Assembly: GCA_902795875.1 (NCBI GenBank) | Contig: CADBND010000033.1 | Span: 1-22,012, forward strand | From: an uncultured Erysipelotrichaceae bacterium | Lineage (GTDB): Bacteria > Bacillota_I > Bacilli_A > Erysipelotrichales > Erysipelotrichaceae | DNA: 22,012 nt | Direction: 5' to 3' | Part shown: piece by piece, positions 1 to 5,631 of the stretch | How the letters are laid out: every line of letters starts with the position of its first letter | Numbering within the stretch: the stretch's first letter is position 1 | Program-made: the position numbers and the translations under genes | The notes under the pieces: model-generated | What the model was told of the DNA's origin: nothing | The model's database searches: none | Seen by the model: only the letters and a program-made list of their open reading frames with translations

Positions 1-104
1 ACTTCTCTGATGGCCGTCCCGCCATCATCCAAAGCCACCTCATCTCTGACGACATGGATCACCTTTCCATTATACATCTCCTGTCTCTTGATCTGTTTTT
101 CCAT
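1..104 (-). CDS. nudF: Nudix hydrolase, ADP-ribose pyrophosphatase-like (N-terminal fragment)
   Basis: Only the first 34 codons are inside the window; the gene runs off the left edge. The start is the ATG at 104-102, preceded by a GGGAG ribosome binding site about 7 bases upstream. The translation begins MEKQIKRQEMYNGKVIHVV and continues with RDEVALDDGG and TAIREV. This is the usual N-terminal strand pattern of NudF-type ADP-ribose pyrophosphatases (K-x-E-x-F/Y-x-G-K-[IV], then a V-x-L-x-[ND]-G-x-x-x-x-R-E-V hairpin). The Nudix box itself lies outside the window, so the catalytic assignment is inferred from the N-terminus alone. The reading frame starts 35 bases before the stop codon of the upstream PIN-domain gene, so the two are probably co-transcribed. 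NudF enzymes hydrolyse ADP-ribose to AMP and ribose 5-phosphate in the cytoplasm. Confidence 0.7.
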   Translation of the reverse strand, partial: MEKQIKRQEMYNGKVIHVVRDEVALDDGGTAIRE

Positions 105-492
105 ATTCGAGCTCCCTTCTAAGCGTCCCGGGATCATACACCTTTATTGTACTATCAGTATAATCCTTTTTGTTTTCTGTAACGATACAATCGAGACGAT
201 GTCTTCCGGCAACGGTCTGGTTCAATGCCGCTTCGAATACTTTCTTTTTCAAGGCACAGCGGATCTCATATCGGCGCACATCGATCAGATCGAGAAGGAT
301 CGAAAATATGGACATGACTTCATACAGTTCCGGATTGTCCAGTTCTTCCGCCATTATAGGGAAACAATACGTACATGCATAGCCCTTGATCAGTCCGTCC
401 TGACAATGATTCAGTAAAACGAAGATATCTCTGTTTTTCTGATCTCCCTTTGTCACCTTCTCCAGGACGTCGCGGGCAAACAGGACCTTCAT
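70..492 (-). CDS. PIN-domain protein (VapC-like toxin partner) with degenerate active site
   Basis: A 140-aa protein whose ATG overlaps the stop of the antitoxin gene in an ATGA motif (492-489), a typical toxin-antitoxin arrangement. The fold signature is visible: an N-terminal MKVL strand, helical middle, then LDCIVTENKKDY followed by IKVYDPGTL, matching the PIN ending of the type 'adyIvTrN.kDf..s.ikv.sPeef'. PIN toxins are Mg2+-dependent ribonucleases using three or four acidic residues. Here the usual N-terminal IDTNV reads FARDV, so the first aspartate is alanine. The usual DFEDAL-type helix reads VFEAAL, so the paired aspartates are gone. It may be catalytically weak or dead. Its last 35 bases overlap the start of the Nudix gene. 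The assignment as a PIN fold is good; toxin activity is doubtful. Confidence 0.65.
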   Translation of the reverse strand: MKVLFARDVLEKVTKGDQKNRDIFVLLNHCQDGLIKGYACTYCFPIMAEELDNPELYEVMSIFSILLDLIDVRRYEIRCALKKKVFEAALNQTVAGRHRLDCIVTENKKDYTDSTIKVYDPGTLRRELEYGKTDQETGDV

Positions 493-671
493 CCCTTTCT
501 CCTTCTTGTTTCCTTGAGCTCATCGGAAAGATAAGTTCTGGAATCGTTTATCGCGATCATCTTCGCCATGATCTTTCCGTGTTTCTCGATATAGATCTCC
601 CCATTCTTTAAAGTCAGAGACAGATACTTTCCGAAACCGTTCTTCATCTGTGTCGCGGTAGCAATGATCAT
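489..671 (-). CDS. Phd/YefM-type antitoxin
   Basis: A 60-aa protein starting at the ATG at 671-669, behind a strong GGAGG ribosome binding site (about 680-684). The sequence MIIATATQMKNGFGKYLSLT, then a 'GEIYIEKHGKIMAKMIAI' strand-turn-strand, is the classic Phd/YefM fold: an N-terminal DNA-binding dimer domain that represses its own promoter. The charged C-terminal tail (SDELKETRRRKG) is where such antitoxins usually wrap the toxin. It is shorter than most Phd proteins (about 75-85 aa), so the toxin-binding tail is brief. It is translationally coupled to the PIN-domain gene by a 4-base overlap. I rejected a longer in-frame start at 857 because it lacks a binding site and would run through the divIC terminator. 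Confidence 0.8.
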   Translation of the reverse strand: MIIATATQMKNGFGKYLSLTLKNGEIYIEKHGKIMAKMIAINDSRTYLSDELKETRRRKG

Positions 672-703
672 CTTATTCACCTCCGTAACATTATTTGTAC
701 GAA

Positions 704-719
704 ATAGGAGAAATCCTAT
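704..719. promoter_or_regulatory. Inverted repeat upstream of the phd-PIN operon (candidate operator)
   Basis: ATAGGA-GAAA-TCCTAT is a perfect 6-bp inverted repeat about 33 bases upstream of the antitoxin start and just downstream of the divIC terminator. Its place in the only available promoter region suggests autoregulation by the Phd-type protein. I could not find a convincing -35/-10 pair, so the promoter itself is not marked. Confidence 0.4.
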
Positions 720-728
720 CCCCAAATG

Positions 729-757
729 AAAAAAAACAGCCATTTTCATGGCTGTTT
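729..757 (-). terminator. Rho-independent terminator of divIC
   Basis: On the minus strand a 10-bp perfect stem (AAACAGCCAT / ATGGCTGTTT) closes a GAAA tetraloop and is followed by more Ts. It lies 23 bases after the divIC stop codon and separates divIC from the toxin-antitoxin operon. Confidence 0.92.
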
Positions 758-780
758 CGGAATAATGATCTCGGTAAATA

Positions 781-1080
781 CTAATCGCCGGGCAGGTAGA
801 AGACCTTTTCATCCCCCTTCGAGAACATATATTCTCCCCGGGCATAAGTCTGAACATAATCGGGATCTTCCAGTTTTTCCTTCGTAGAAGTCAGGGAAGC
901 GTTCTCATCACGCAAAGCCTCCAGCTCCGCTTCCACCACTTTGGCCTGCTGCTGCAGCGTAAACATCTTATATATTTTCTCCAGAACACCGGTCAAAATG
1001 GCGATCGCCGCAACGATCAGGACGATGGAGACCAGTTTGGAGATGATGCTGTTTTTCTTTTTCTTGCCTTTTTTCGCCAT
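781..1080 (-). CDS. divIC: Septum formation initiator, DivIC/FtsB family
   Basis: A 99-aa bitopic division protein. It has a lysine-rich cytoplasmic N-terminus (residues 1-10), one membrane segment (about 13-32, ISKLVSIVLIVAAIAILTGV), a short coiled coil (about 40-70, LQQQAKVVEAELEALRDEN) and the conserved extracytoplasmic end DPDYVQTYARGEYMFSKGDE, followed by VFYLP. DivIC forms a complex with FtsL and DivIB at the division septum. In Bacillus it lies a few genes after rqcP (yabO); here a marR-ABC module separates the two. There is no visible Shine-Dalgarno sequence in front of the ATG: a TATAAT box ends only 6 bases before it, so the mRNA may be leaderless. It has its own terminator and probably forms a single-gene unit. 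Confidence 0.9.
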   Translation of the reverse strand: MAKKGKKKKNSIISKLVSIVLIVAAIAILTGVLEKIYKMFTLQQQAKVVEAELEALRDENASLTSTKEKLEDPDYVQTYARGEYMFSKGDEKVFYLPGD

Positions 1081-1086
1081 ATCATC

Positions 1087-1115
1087 ATTATATATAGCAA
1101 AACGTTTTTATGCAA
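1087..1115 (-). promoter_or_regulatory. Promoter of divIC, close to the start codon
   Basis: A perfect TATAAT -10 box (1092-1087 on the minus strand) lies 17 bases downstream of TTGCAT (1115-1110), which matches three of six positions of the -35 consensus. The expected transcription start would fall on or next to the A of the divIC ATG at 1080. No Shine-Dalgarno sequence intervenes. Confidence 0.55.
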
Positions 1116-1147
1116 AAAGGAAAAGAGTCACCCTTAAGGATGACTCT
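1114..1147 (-). terminator. Rho-independent terminator of the marR-ABC operon
   Basis: Minus-strand hairpin with a 10-bp stem (AGAGTCATCC / GGGTGACTCT, one G-U pair) around a TTAA loop, followed by TTTTCCTTTTT. It begins 6 bases after the stop codon of the second ABC gene. Confidence 0.92.
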
Positions 1148-1153
1148 GAACGA

Positions 1154-3079
1154 TCATTCCAGTTCAAACGCTCCGGTATAGAGCTGATAGTAAGTTCCTT
1201 TCATATCCAGAAGCTGGTCATGCGTGCCTCTTTCAATGATCCGCCCATGATCGAGCACCATGATGGCATCGGAATTACGTACGGTCGAAAGCCTGTGGGC
1301 AATAACGAATACTGTTCTGCCCTTCATGAGATTATCCATTCCCTTCTGAACCAGAGCTTCCGTCCTGGTATCGATGGAAGATGTTGCCTCATCCAGGATC
1401 ATGACCGGCGGATCAGCGACCGCTGCCCTGGCGATCGAAATGAGCTGCCTTTGGCCTTGGGAAAGCTGTGAACCGTTTCCTGTCAGCATCGTATCGTAAC
1501 CATCAGGCAGACGCCGTATGAAATCATCGGCGTTGGCCAGTTTGGCAGCCGCAATACATTCTTCATCGCTCGCATCCAGTTTTCCATACCGGATGTTGTC
1601 CATTACCGTACCGGTAAACAGATTGACATCCTGAAGGACCATACCCAGCGATCTTCTAAGATCAGGCTTCTTTATCTTGTTGATATTGATGCCATCGTAA
1701 CGGATCTTTCCATCCGGAATATCATAGAAACGGTTGATCAGATTGGTGATCGTCGTCTTGCCGGCACCTGTTGCACCGACAAAAGCGATCTTCTGGCCCG
1801 GATGCGCATAAAGCGAGATATCGTAAAGGACCTGTTTGTCCGGTTCATAAGCGAAATCCACATCGACCATCTGAATATCGCCCTTGAGTTCAACATAAGT
1901 CGTCGAATGATCGGATTGCGCATGGTAATGCTTCCAGGCCCAAAGACCGGTCTTCTCCTCACATTCATGAATCTCACCGTTTTCATCCTTATAGGCATTT
2001 ACCAGCATGACATATCCCTCATCTTCTTCGCTCTTTTCATCGATCAAAGCGAACACCCTGTCGGAACCTGCCAATGCCATTGCGACCGTCGAGACTTGCA
2101 TCGATATCTGCGATACCGTCTGCGAGAGCTGCCTCGAAAGAGCCAGGAAAGAGATGATCACGCCGATCGAGATCGGAGAAAAGCCGGTAAGTGTAAGATT
2201 CCTCACATTGGCAACTACCAGCAATCCGCCAACGATCGCCAGAAGGACATACATGATATTGCCGACATTGCCCAATATCGGCATCAGCATGTTGGCAGTC
2301 GAATTGGCCATATTGGAATCATTGAAAAGCTGTTCATTAACTCTATCAAAATCGATCTTTGCCTGCTCTTCGTGGTTGAAGACCTTCACGACCTTCATGC
2401 CCTCCATCATTTCCTCAATGAAGCCCTCTTCCTTGGCCAGCGACATCTGCTGTGCCTTCATGTAGCGTGCACTCTTTCCACCAAACTTCTTTGTGATCGT
2501 AAACATCAGATAGATCACTGCTGCAACGACCAGCGAAAGCCAGATGGAATAGTTCAGCATCGTTATGATCATGACAGAGATCGACATGACCGACTGGATC
2601 AGTTGTGGGATGCTCTGACCTACCAGCATACGGATCGTATCGACATCGTTGGTGTAGGTCGACATGATCTCGCCGTGGGTATGGGAATCAAAGAAACGGA
2701 TCGGAAGCGTCTCCATGTTGTCAAACATGTCATCACGCAGATGCTTGATCGTACCCTGTCCGACCACCGCCATGATCTGTGGATAGATCGAAGCTCCAAG
2801 TACACCCAGTACATCGATGAAAGCCATCGTCATGATGATCTTCATCAGGGAAACATAGACTGAAGCCAGACCGCTTGAAATACCGGGAACGATGACCGAA
2901 TCGATCAGTCTCGCCATATAGGAATTGACGATAACATTGGAAACAGCGGAAACAATGATACATACCAGTACGACAAACAGACGCATATGGTAGATCCTGT
3001 AAACATATTTAAGCAGGCGCAGAAGCGACTTCATATCGATCTTCTTATCGCTGACATATCTTCCTGTTCTGGGTGGCAT
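1154..3079 (-). CDS. ABC exporter half-transporter, BmrD-like subunit (canonical ATPase site)
   Basis: A 641-aa exporter subunit with an N-terminal six-helix transmembrane domain (about residues 30-330) and a C-terminal ATPase domain (about 400-640). Walker A is GATGAGKT (435-442), Walker B VMILDE with the catalytic E564, the switch histidine is H595, and the signature is LSQGQ (539-543), where the second position of the usual LSGGQ is changed. A roughly 40-residue insert (about 356-397, with GYVMLV and TGLWAWKH) between the two domains is characteristic of the longer subunit of heterodimeric exporters such as Bacillus BmrD/YheH. The start codon overlaps the stop of the upstream ABC gene by one base (TGATG), so both subunits are made together. 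The likely role is drug or lipid-like substrate efflux under MarR control; the substrate cannot be told. Confidence 0.92.
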   Translation of the reverse strand: MPPRTGRYVSDKKIDMKSLLRLLKYVYRIYHMRLFVVLVCIIVSAVSNVIVNSYMARLIDSVIVPGISSGLASVYVSLMKIIMTMAFIDVLGVLGASIYPQIMAVVGQGTIKHLRDDMFDNMETLPIRFFDSHTHGEIMSTYTNDVDTIRMLVGQSIPQLIQSVMSISVMIITMLNYSIWLSLVVAAVIYLMFTITKKFGGKSARYMKAQQMSLAKEEGFIEEMMEGMKVVKVFNHEEQAKIDFDRVNEQLFNDSNMANSTANMLMPILGNVGNIMYVLLAIVGGLLVVANVRNLTLTGFSPISIGVIISFLALSRQLSQTVSQISMQVSTVAMALAGSDRVFALIDEKSEEDEGYVMLVNAYKDENGEIHECEEKTGLWAWKHYHAQSDHSTTYVELKGDIQMVDVDFAYEPDKQVLYDISLYAHPGQKIAFVGATGAGKTTITNLINRFYDIPDGKIRYDGININKIKKPDLRRSLGMVLQDVNLFTGTVMDNIRYGKLDASDEECIAAAKLANADDFIRRLPDGYDTMLTGNGSQLSQGQRQLISIARAAVADPPVMILDEATSSIDTRTEALVQKGMDNLMKGRTVFVIAHRLSTVRNSDAIMVLDHGRIIERGTHDQLLDMKGTYYQLYTGAFELE

Positions 3080-4821
3080 CAGTTTTCCTCCTTTCCTTTG
3101 GTCTGTGATTCATATATTTCGGCATAAATGCCGCCAAGTTTCATAAGTTCTTCATGGTTGCCCCGTTCGACGATCTTTCCGGAATCGAGGACGATGATCT
3201 GATCGGCATCTTCGATCGAAGACACACGCTGTGCGATGATGATCTTGGTCGTATCAGGGATCTCCTCCCTGAATGCTTGCCGTATAAGGGCATCCGTCCT
3301 GGTATCGACAGCACTCGTGGAATCATCCAGGATCAGGATCTTCGGTTTCTTCAGCAAAGCTCTGGCGATACACAGTCTCTGCTTCTGACCACCGGATACA
3401 TTGGTACCTCCCTGTGTCAGCATCGTATCGTACTTATCCGGCATCTGCTGGATGAATTCATCCGCCTGTGCCAGCCTGCATACTCTTTCGATCTCCTCAT
3501 CGCTGGCATCCTTATTGCCCCAGCGCAAATTGTCCTTGATGGTACCGGAGAAAAGAATGTTCTTCTGAAGGACGACCGAGACGGCATCCCGCAAAGTCAC
3601 CAGATCATATTTCCTAACATCGACACCGCCTACATATACTGTACCCTTGCTTGCATCATACAAACGGCTGATCAGTTGGATCAGAGTCGTCTTGGAAGAA
3701 CCGGTCGAGCCCAATATACCTACCGTCTGTCCGGAAGCAATATCCAGATCGATATCGGAAAGCGCATCCCTGCTAGCATGTGCACCGTAGCTGAACGACA
3801 CATTATCGAAAACGATGGAACCGTCCTTCACTTCCTTTACGCCATTTTCCGGCGAAACAAGAGAAGGTTTATGTGTCAGTACTTCACAGATCCTGCTTGC
3901 AGCCTCTGCCGAGAAAGAGATCTGGATGAAGACCATCGAAAGCATCATCATCGAGACTAAGACCTGTACACCGTAACTGATCAATGAAGAAAGCTGCCCG
4001 GTCGTCAGCTGCGTCGCTGCCGACTGAATGATGATCACGGCACCGAAGTAACAGATCAATTCCTTTGCCGTCTTGATACAAAGCATCTGTAAAGGATTGT
4101 TTAAGGCAAGCACTCTCTCTGCCCTGGTGAAATCGCTGCGCACTTCTTCCGAAGCCTTATTGAACTTTTCGATCTCATAATCCTCTCTTACGAAGGATTT
4201 GACCACCCGGATACCGGCGACATTTTCCTGAACAGAATTGTTCAAGGCATCGTATTTCTTGAAGATCCTCTTGAAGATCGGATGTGCCGTCTGGAAGATC
4301 ACATAAAGTCCGATACCCAATACCGGAATGATCGCCAGAAAGATCATCGACATCTGATGGTTGATACGGAAAGCCATGATGACTGAGAAGACCAGCATCA
4401 GAGGCGTTCTGACCGCCATCCTTATCAGCATCTGGAAAGCCATCTGGATCTGAGAAACATCGTTTGTCAGCCTGGTCACCAGAGAAGACGAAGAGAACTT
4501 GTCGATGTCCTCAAAAGAGAAATCCTGGACCTTGTAGAAAAGATCCTTTCTCAGGTTCTTCGCAAAACCGGTCGAAGCCTTCGCACCGAATCTCGCAGAA
4601 AAAGCACCGCAAGTCAAAGAAAGCAGCGCCAGTACAAGCAGGATACTTCCGTATCGGATGACCGGCTCCATACTTTCTCCGGTCATCTCATCGATCAGCA
4701 TCGCCATGATCGTCGGGATCAGTGTCTCCAAAGCCACCTCTCCGACCATAAAAAGCGGTGTCAGGATCGTTTCCTTCCTGTATTCACCTATCTTATCGAT
4801 CAGTATCTTGATCATACGCAT
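3079..4821 (-). CDS. ABC exporter half-transporter, BmrC-like subunit (degenerate ATPase site)
   Basis: A 580-aa subunit with a six-helix transmembrane domain (about 15-310) and an ATPase domain (about 335-575). Its own ATP-site residues are degenerate: Walker A reads GSTGSSKT (371-378, serine before the lysine instead of glycine), Walker B ends ILILDD so the catalytic glutamate is D500, and the switch histidine is Q531 (IIIAQR). Its signature VSGGQ (475-479) is normal and will complete the partner's good site. This is the known asymmetric pattern of heterodimeric exporters such as BmrCD and TM287/288. Two starts are possible. The ATG at 4821 sits only 2-3 bases from the AAAGGA site, while the ATG at 4815 has a better 8-9 base spacing. 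It follows marR by 8 bases. Confidence 0.92.
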   Translation of the reverse strand: MRMIKILIDKIGEYRKETILTPLFMVGEVALETLIPTIMAMLIDEMTGESMEPVIRYGSILLVLALLSLTCGAFSARFGAKASTGFAKNLRKDLFYKVQDFSFEDIDKFSSSSLVTRLTNDVSQIQMAFQMLIRMAVRTPLMLVFSVIMAFRINHQMSMIFLAIIPVLGIGLYVIFQTAHPIFKRIFKKYDALNNSVQENVAGIRVVKSFVREDYEIEKFNKASEEVRSDFTRAERVLALNNPLQMLCIKTAKELICYFGAVIIIQSAATQLTTGQLSSLISYGVQVLVSMMMLSMVFIQISFSAEAASRICEVLTHKPSLVSPENGVKEVKDGSIVFDNVSFSYGAHASRDALSDIDLDIASGQTVGILGSTGSSKTTLIQLISRLYDASKGTVYVGGVDVRKYDLVTLRDAVSVVLQKNILFSGTIKDNLRWGNKDASDEEIERVCRLAQADEFIQQMPDKYDTMLTQGGTNVSGGQKQRLCIARALLKKPKILILDDSTSAVDTRTDALIRQAFREEIPDTTKIIIAQRVSSIEDADQIIVLDSGKIVERGNHEELMKLGGIYAEIYESQTKGKEEN

Positions 4822-4829
4822 ATTCCTTT

Positions 4830-5255
4830 CTAAGCATTGATATTCTCATAGACTCTTTCCAGTAAACGGTAGAGTTCTTCCTCTTCTTTCTCATCAAAGC
4901 CTTTCAGCATCTTCTTCCGGTTCTTCTTCCTTGAAGCTTCCACATCATTGGAGAACAGCTCTGCCTGCTGCGACAGAGAAACGATCTTGTTTCGTCTGTC
5001 CTTATCATCCAGAGAAGTCCTTACGAAATCGTTTGCCTCCAGTCTCTGTACGAGCCCCACCATCGTTGGATGCGATACCTTCATCATGTCCTGCAGCTGC
5101 CTCTGACTCATCGACCCCCCATTATTTTTCAAATGGAACAGGACCTGCGACTGGGAATAAGTCAGATCGTACTTCTTCATCTGCGCATCGAAGTTCGTCC
5201 TCATCCTGTTGGAGATCCTGTGGATCAGAAAGCCGATATTGTTTTCTTTTTTCAT
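4830..5255 (-). CDS. MarR-family transcriptional regulator
   Basis: A 141-aa winged-helix regulator. Helices at both ends form the dimer interface (MKKENNIGFLIHRISNRMR at the N-terminus, KEEEELYRLLERVYENI at the C-terminus). The helix-turn-helix covers about 50-72 (MSQRQLQDMMKVSHPTMVGL) and is followed by a wing with the DxKDRRNK pattern that replaces the usual DxRxR/K. It is first in the operon, directly ahead of the two ABC exporter genes, with a strong AGGAGGG binding site. Its promoter contains a three-copy palindrome, so it very probably represses its own operon and releases it when a small ligand, perhaps a substrate of the exporter, binds. Confidence 0.93.
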   Translation of the reverse strand: MKKENNIGFLIHRISNRMRTNFDAQMKKYDLTYSQSQVLFHLKNNGGSMSQRQLQDMMKVSHPTMVGLVQRLEANDFVRTSLDDKDRRNKIVSLSQQAELFSNDVEASRKKNRKKMLKGFDEKEEEELYRLLERVYENINA

Positions 5256-5268
5256 GATCGGTCCCTCC

Positions 5269-5310
5269 TGTAGCGTGCTACTTGTAGCATGCTACATGTA
5301 GCACGCTACA
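5269..5310. promoter_or_regulatory. Triple tandem MarR operator forming one nested 42-bp palindrome
   Basis: Three abutting 14-bp palindromes lie between the -10 box and the marR ribosome binding site: TGTAGCGTGCTACT (5269-5282), TGTAGCATGCTACA (5283-5296) and TGTAGCACGCTACA (5297-5310). The middle copy is fully self-complementary. The outer two differ only at the centre (GT versus AC) and are reverse complements of each other, so the whole 42 bp is itself palindromic at 40 of 42 positions. Its location makes it the likely binding site of the MarR protein encoded just downstream. Confidence 0.85.
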
Positions 5311-5311
5311 T

Positions 5312-5339
5312 ATTTTATCACTTCTTTTCCCTGTGTCAA
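5312..5339 (-). promoter_or_regulatory. Promoter of the marR-ABC operon
   Basis: A perfect TTGACA (5339-5334 on the minus strand) is separated by 16 bases from TAAAAT (5317-5312). The expected start, about 7 bases further on, falls inside the third copy of the operator, which begins one base after the -10 box. A bound repressor would therefore block open-complex formation. Confidence 0.85.
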
Positions 5340-5346
5340 TATTTAC

Positions 5347-5373
5347 AAAAAGAAAAGCGGATCACTCCGCTTT
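5347..5373 (-). terminator. Rho-independent terminator of the mnmE-rqcP operon, overlapping the rqcP stop
   Basis: Minus-strand stem AAAGCGGA / TCCGCTTT around a GTGA loop, followed by TCTTTTT. The 5' arm is made of the last rqcP codons and the TGA stop lies in the loop. The marR -35 box begins 8 bases further on. Confidence 0.9.
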
Positions 5374-5631
5374 GAATTCTTCTTTTTTCTCCTCCAGGAC
5401 CTCATACATCTGAAAAGCCTGTTCCTTGGAAGCCGATTCCCTGACCTCCAGGACTTTTATCCGTATCTGACGGTGACCGAAGATGATAAGGATCTCATCT
5501 CCCACCTTGACTTCGCTGGATGCCTTCGCAAGCTTTCCGTTTATGAAAAGGCGCTCGTTCAAAGCGAGTTGCTTGCCGACTTCCCTTCTTTTCAATATCC
5601 GGGCTACTTTCAGGTACTTATCGATCCGCAT
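5362..5631 (-). CDS. rqcP: S4-domain RNA-binding protein RqcP (YabO)
   Basis: An 89-aa protein that is almost entirely an S4 fold: MRIDKYLKVARILKRREVGK, then a short loop, LFINGKLAKASSEVKVGDEI and LIIFG. This size and pattern match RqcP, which stabilises peptidyl-tRNA in the P site of obstructed 50S subunits while RqcH adds C-terminal alanine tails. The start chosen is the ATG at 5631, with GGAG four bases upstream; an in-frame ATG at 5655 would add eight residues deep inside mfd and has no binding site. It overlaps the mfd end by 14 bases and is last in the operon. The pth–mfd–rqcP order is the one found around yabO in Bacillus, without the sporulation genes. Confidence 0.9.
   Translation of the reverse strand: MRIDKYLKVARILKRREVGKQLALNERLFINGKLAKASSEVKVGDEILIIFGHRQIRIKVLEVRESASKEQAFQMYEVLEEKKEEFKAE

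Noticed and set aside
1802..2863. A long open frame on the plus strand (353 codons) opposite the second ABC gene
   Set aside because: It is antisense to a gene with full ABC motifs, has no ribosome binding site, and its translation is rich in His, Arg and Asp with no recognisable pattern. It is a codon-bias shadow, as are the similar frames opposite mfd, trkH and the first ABC gene.
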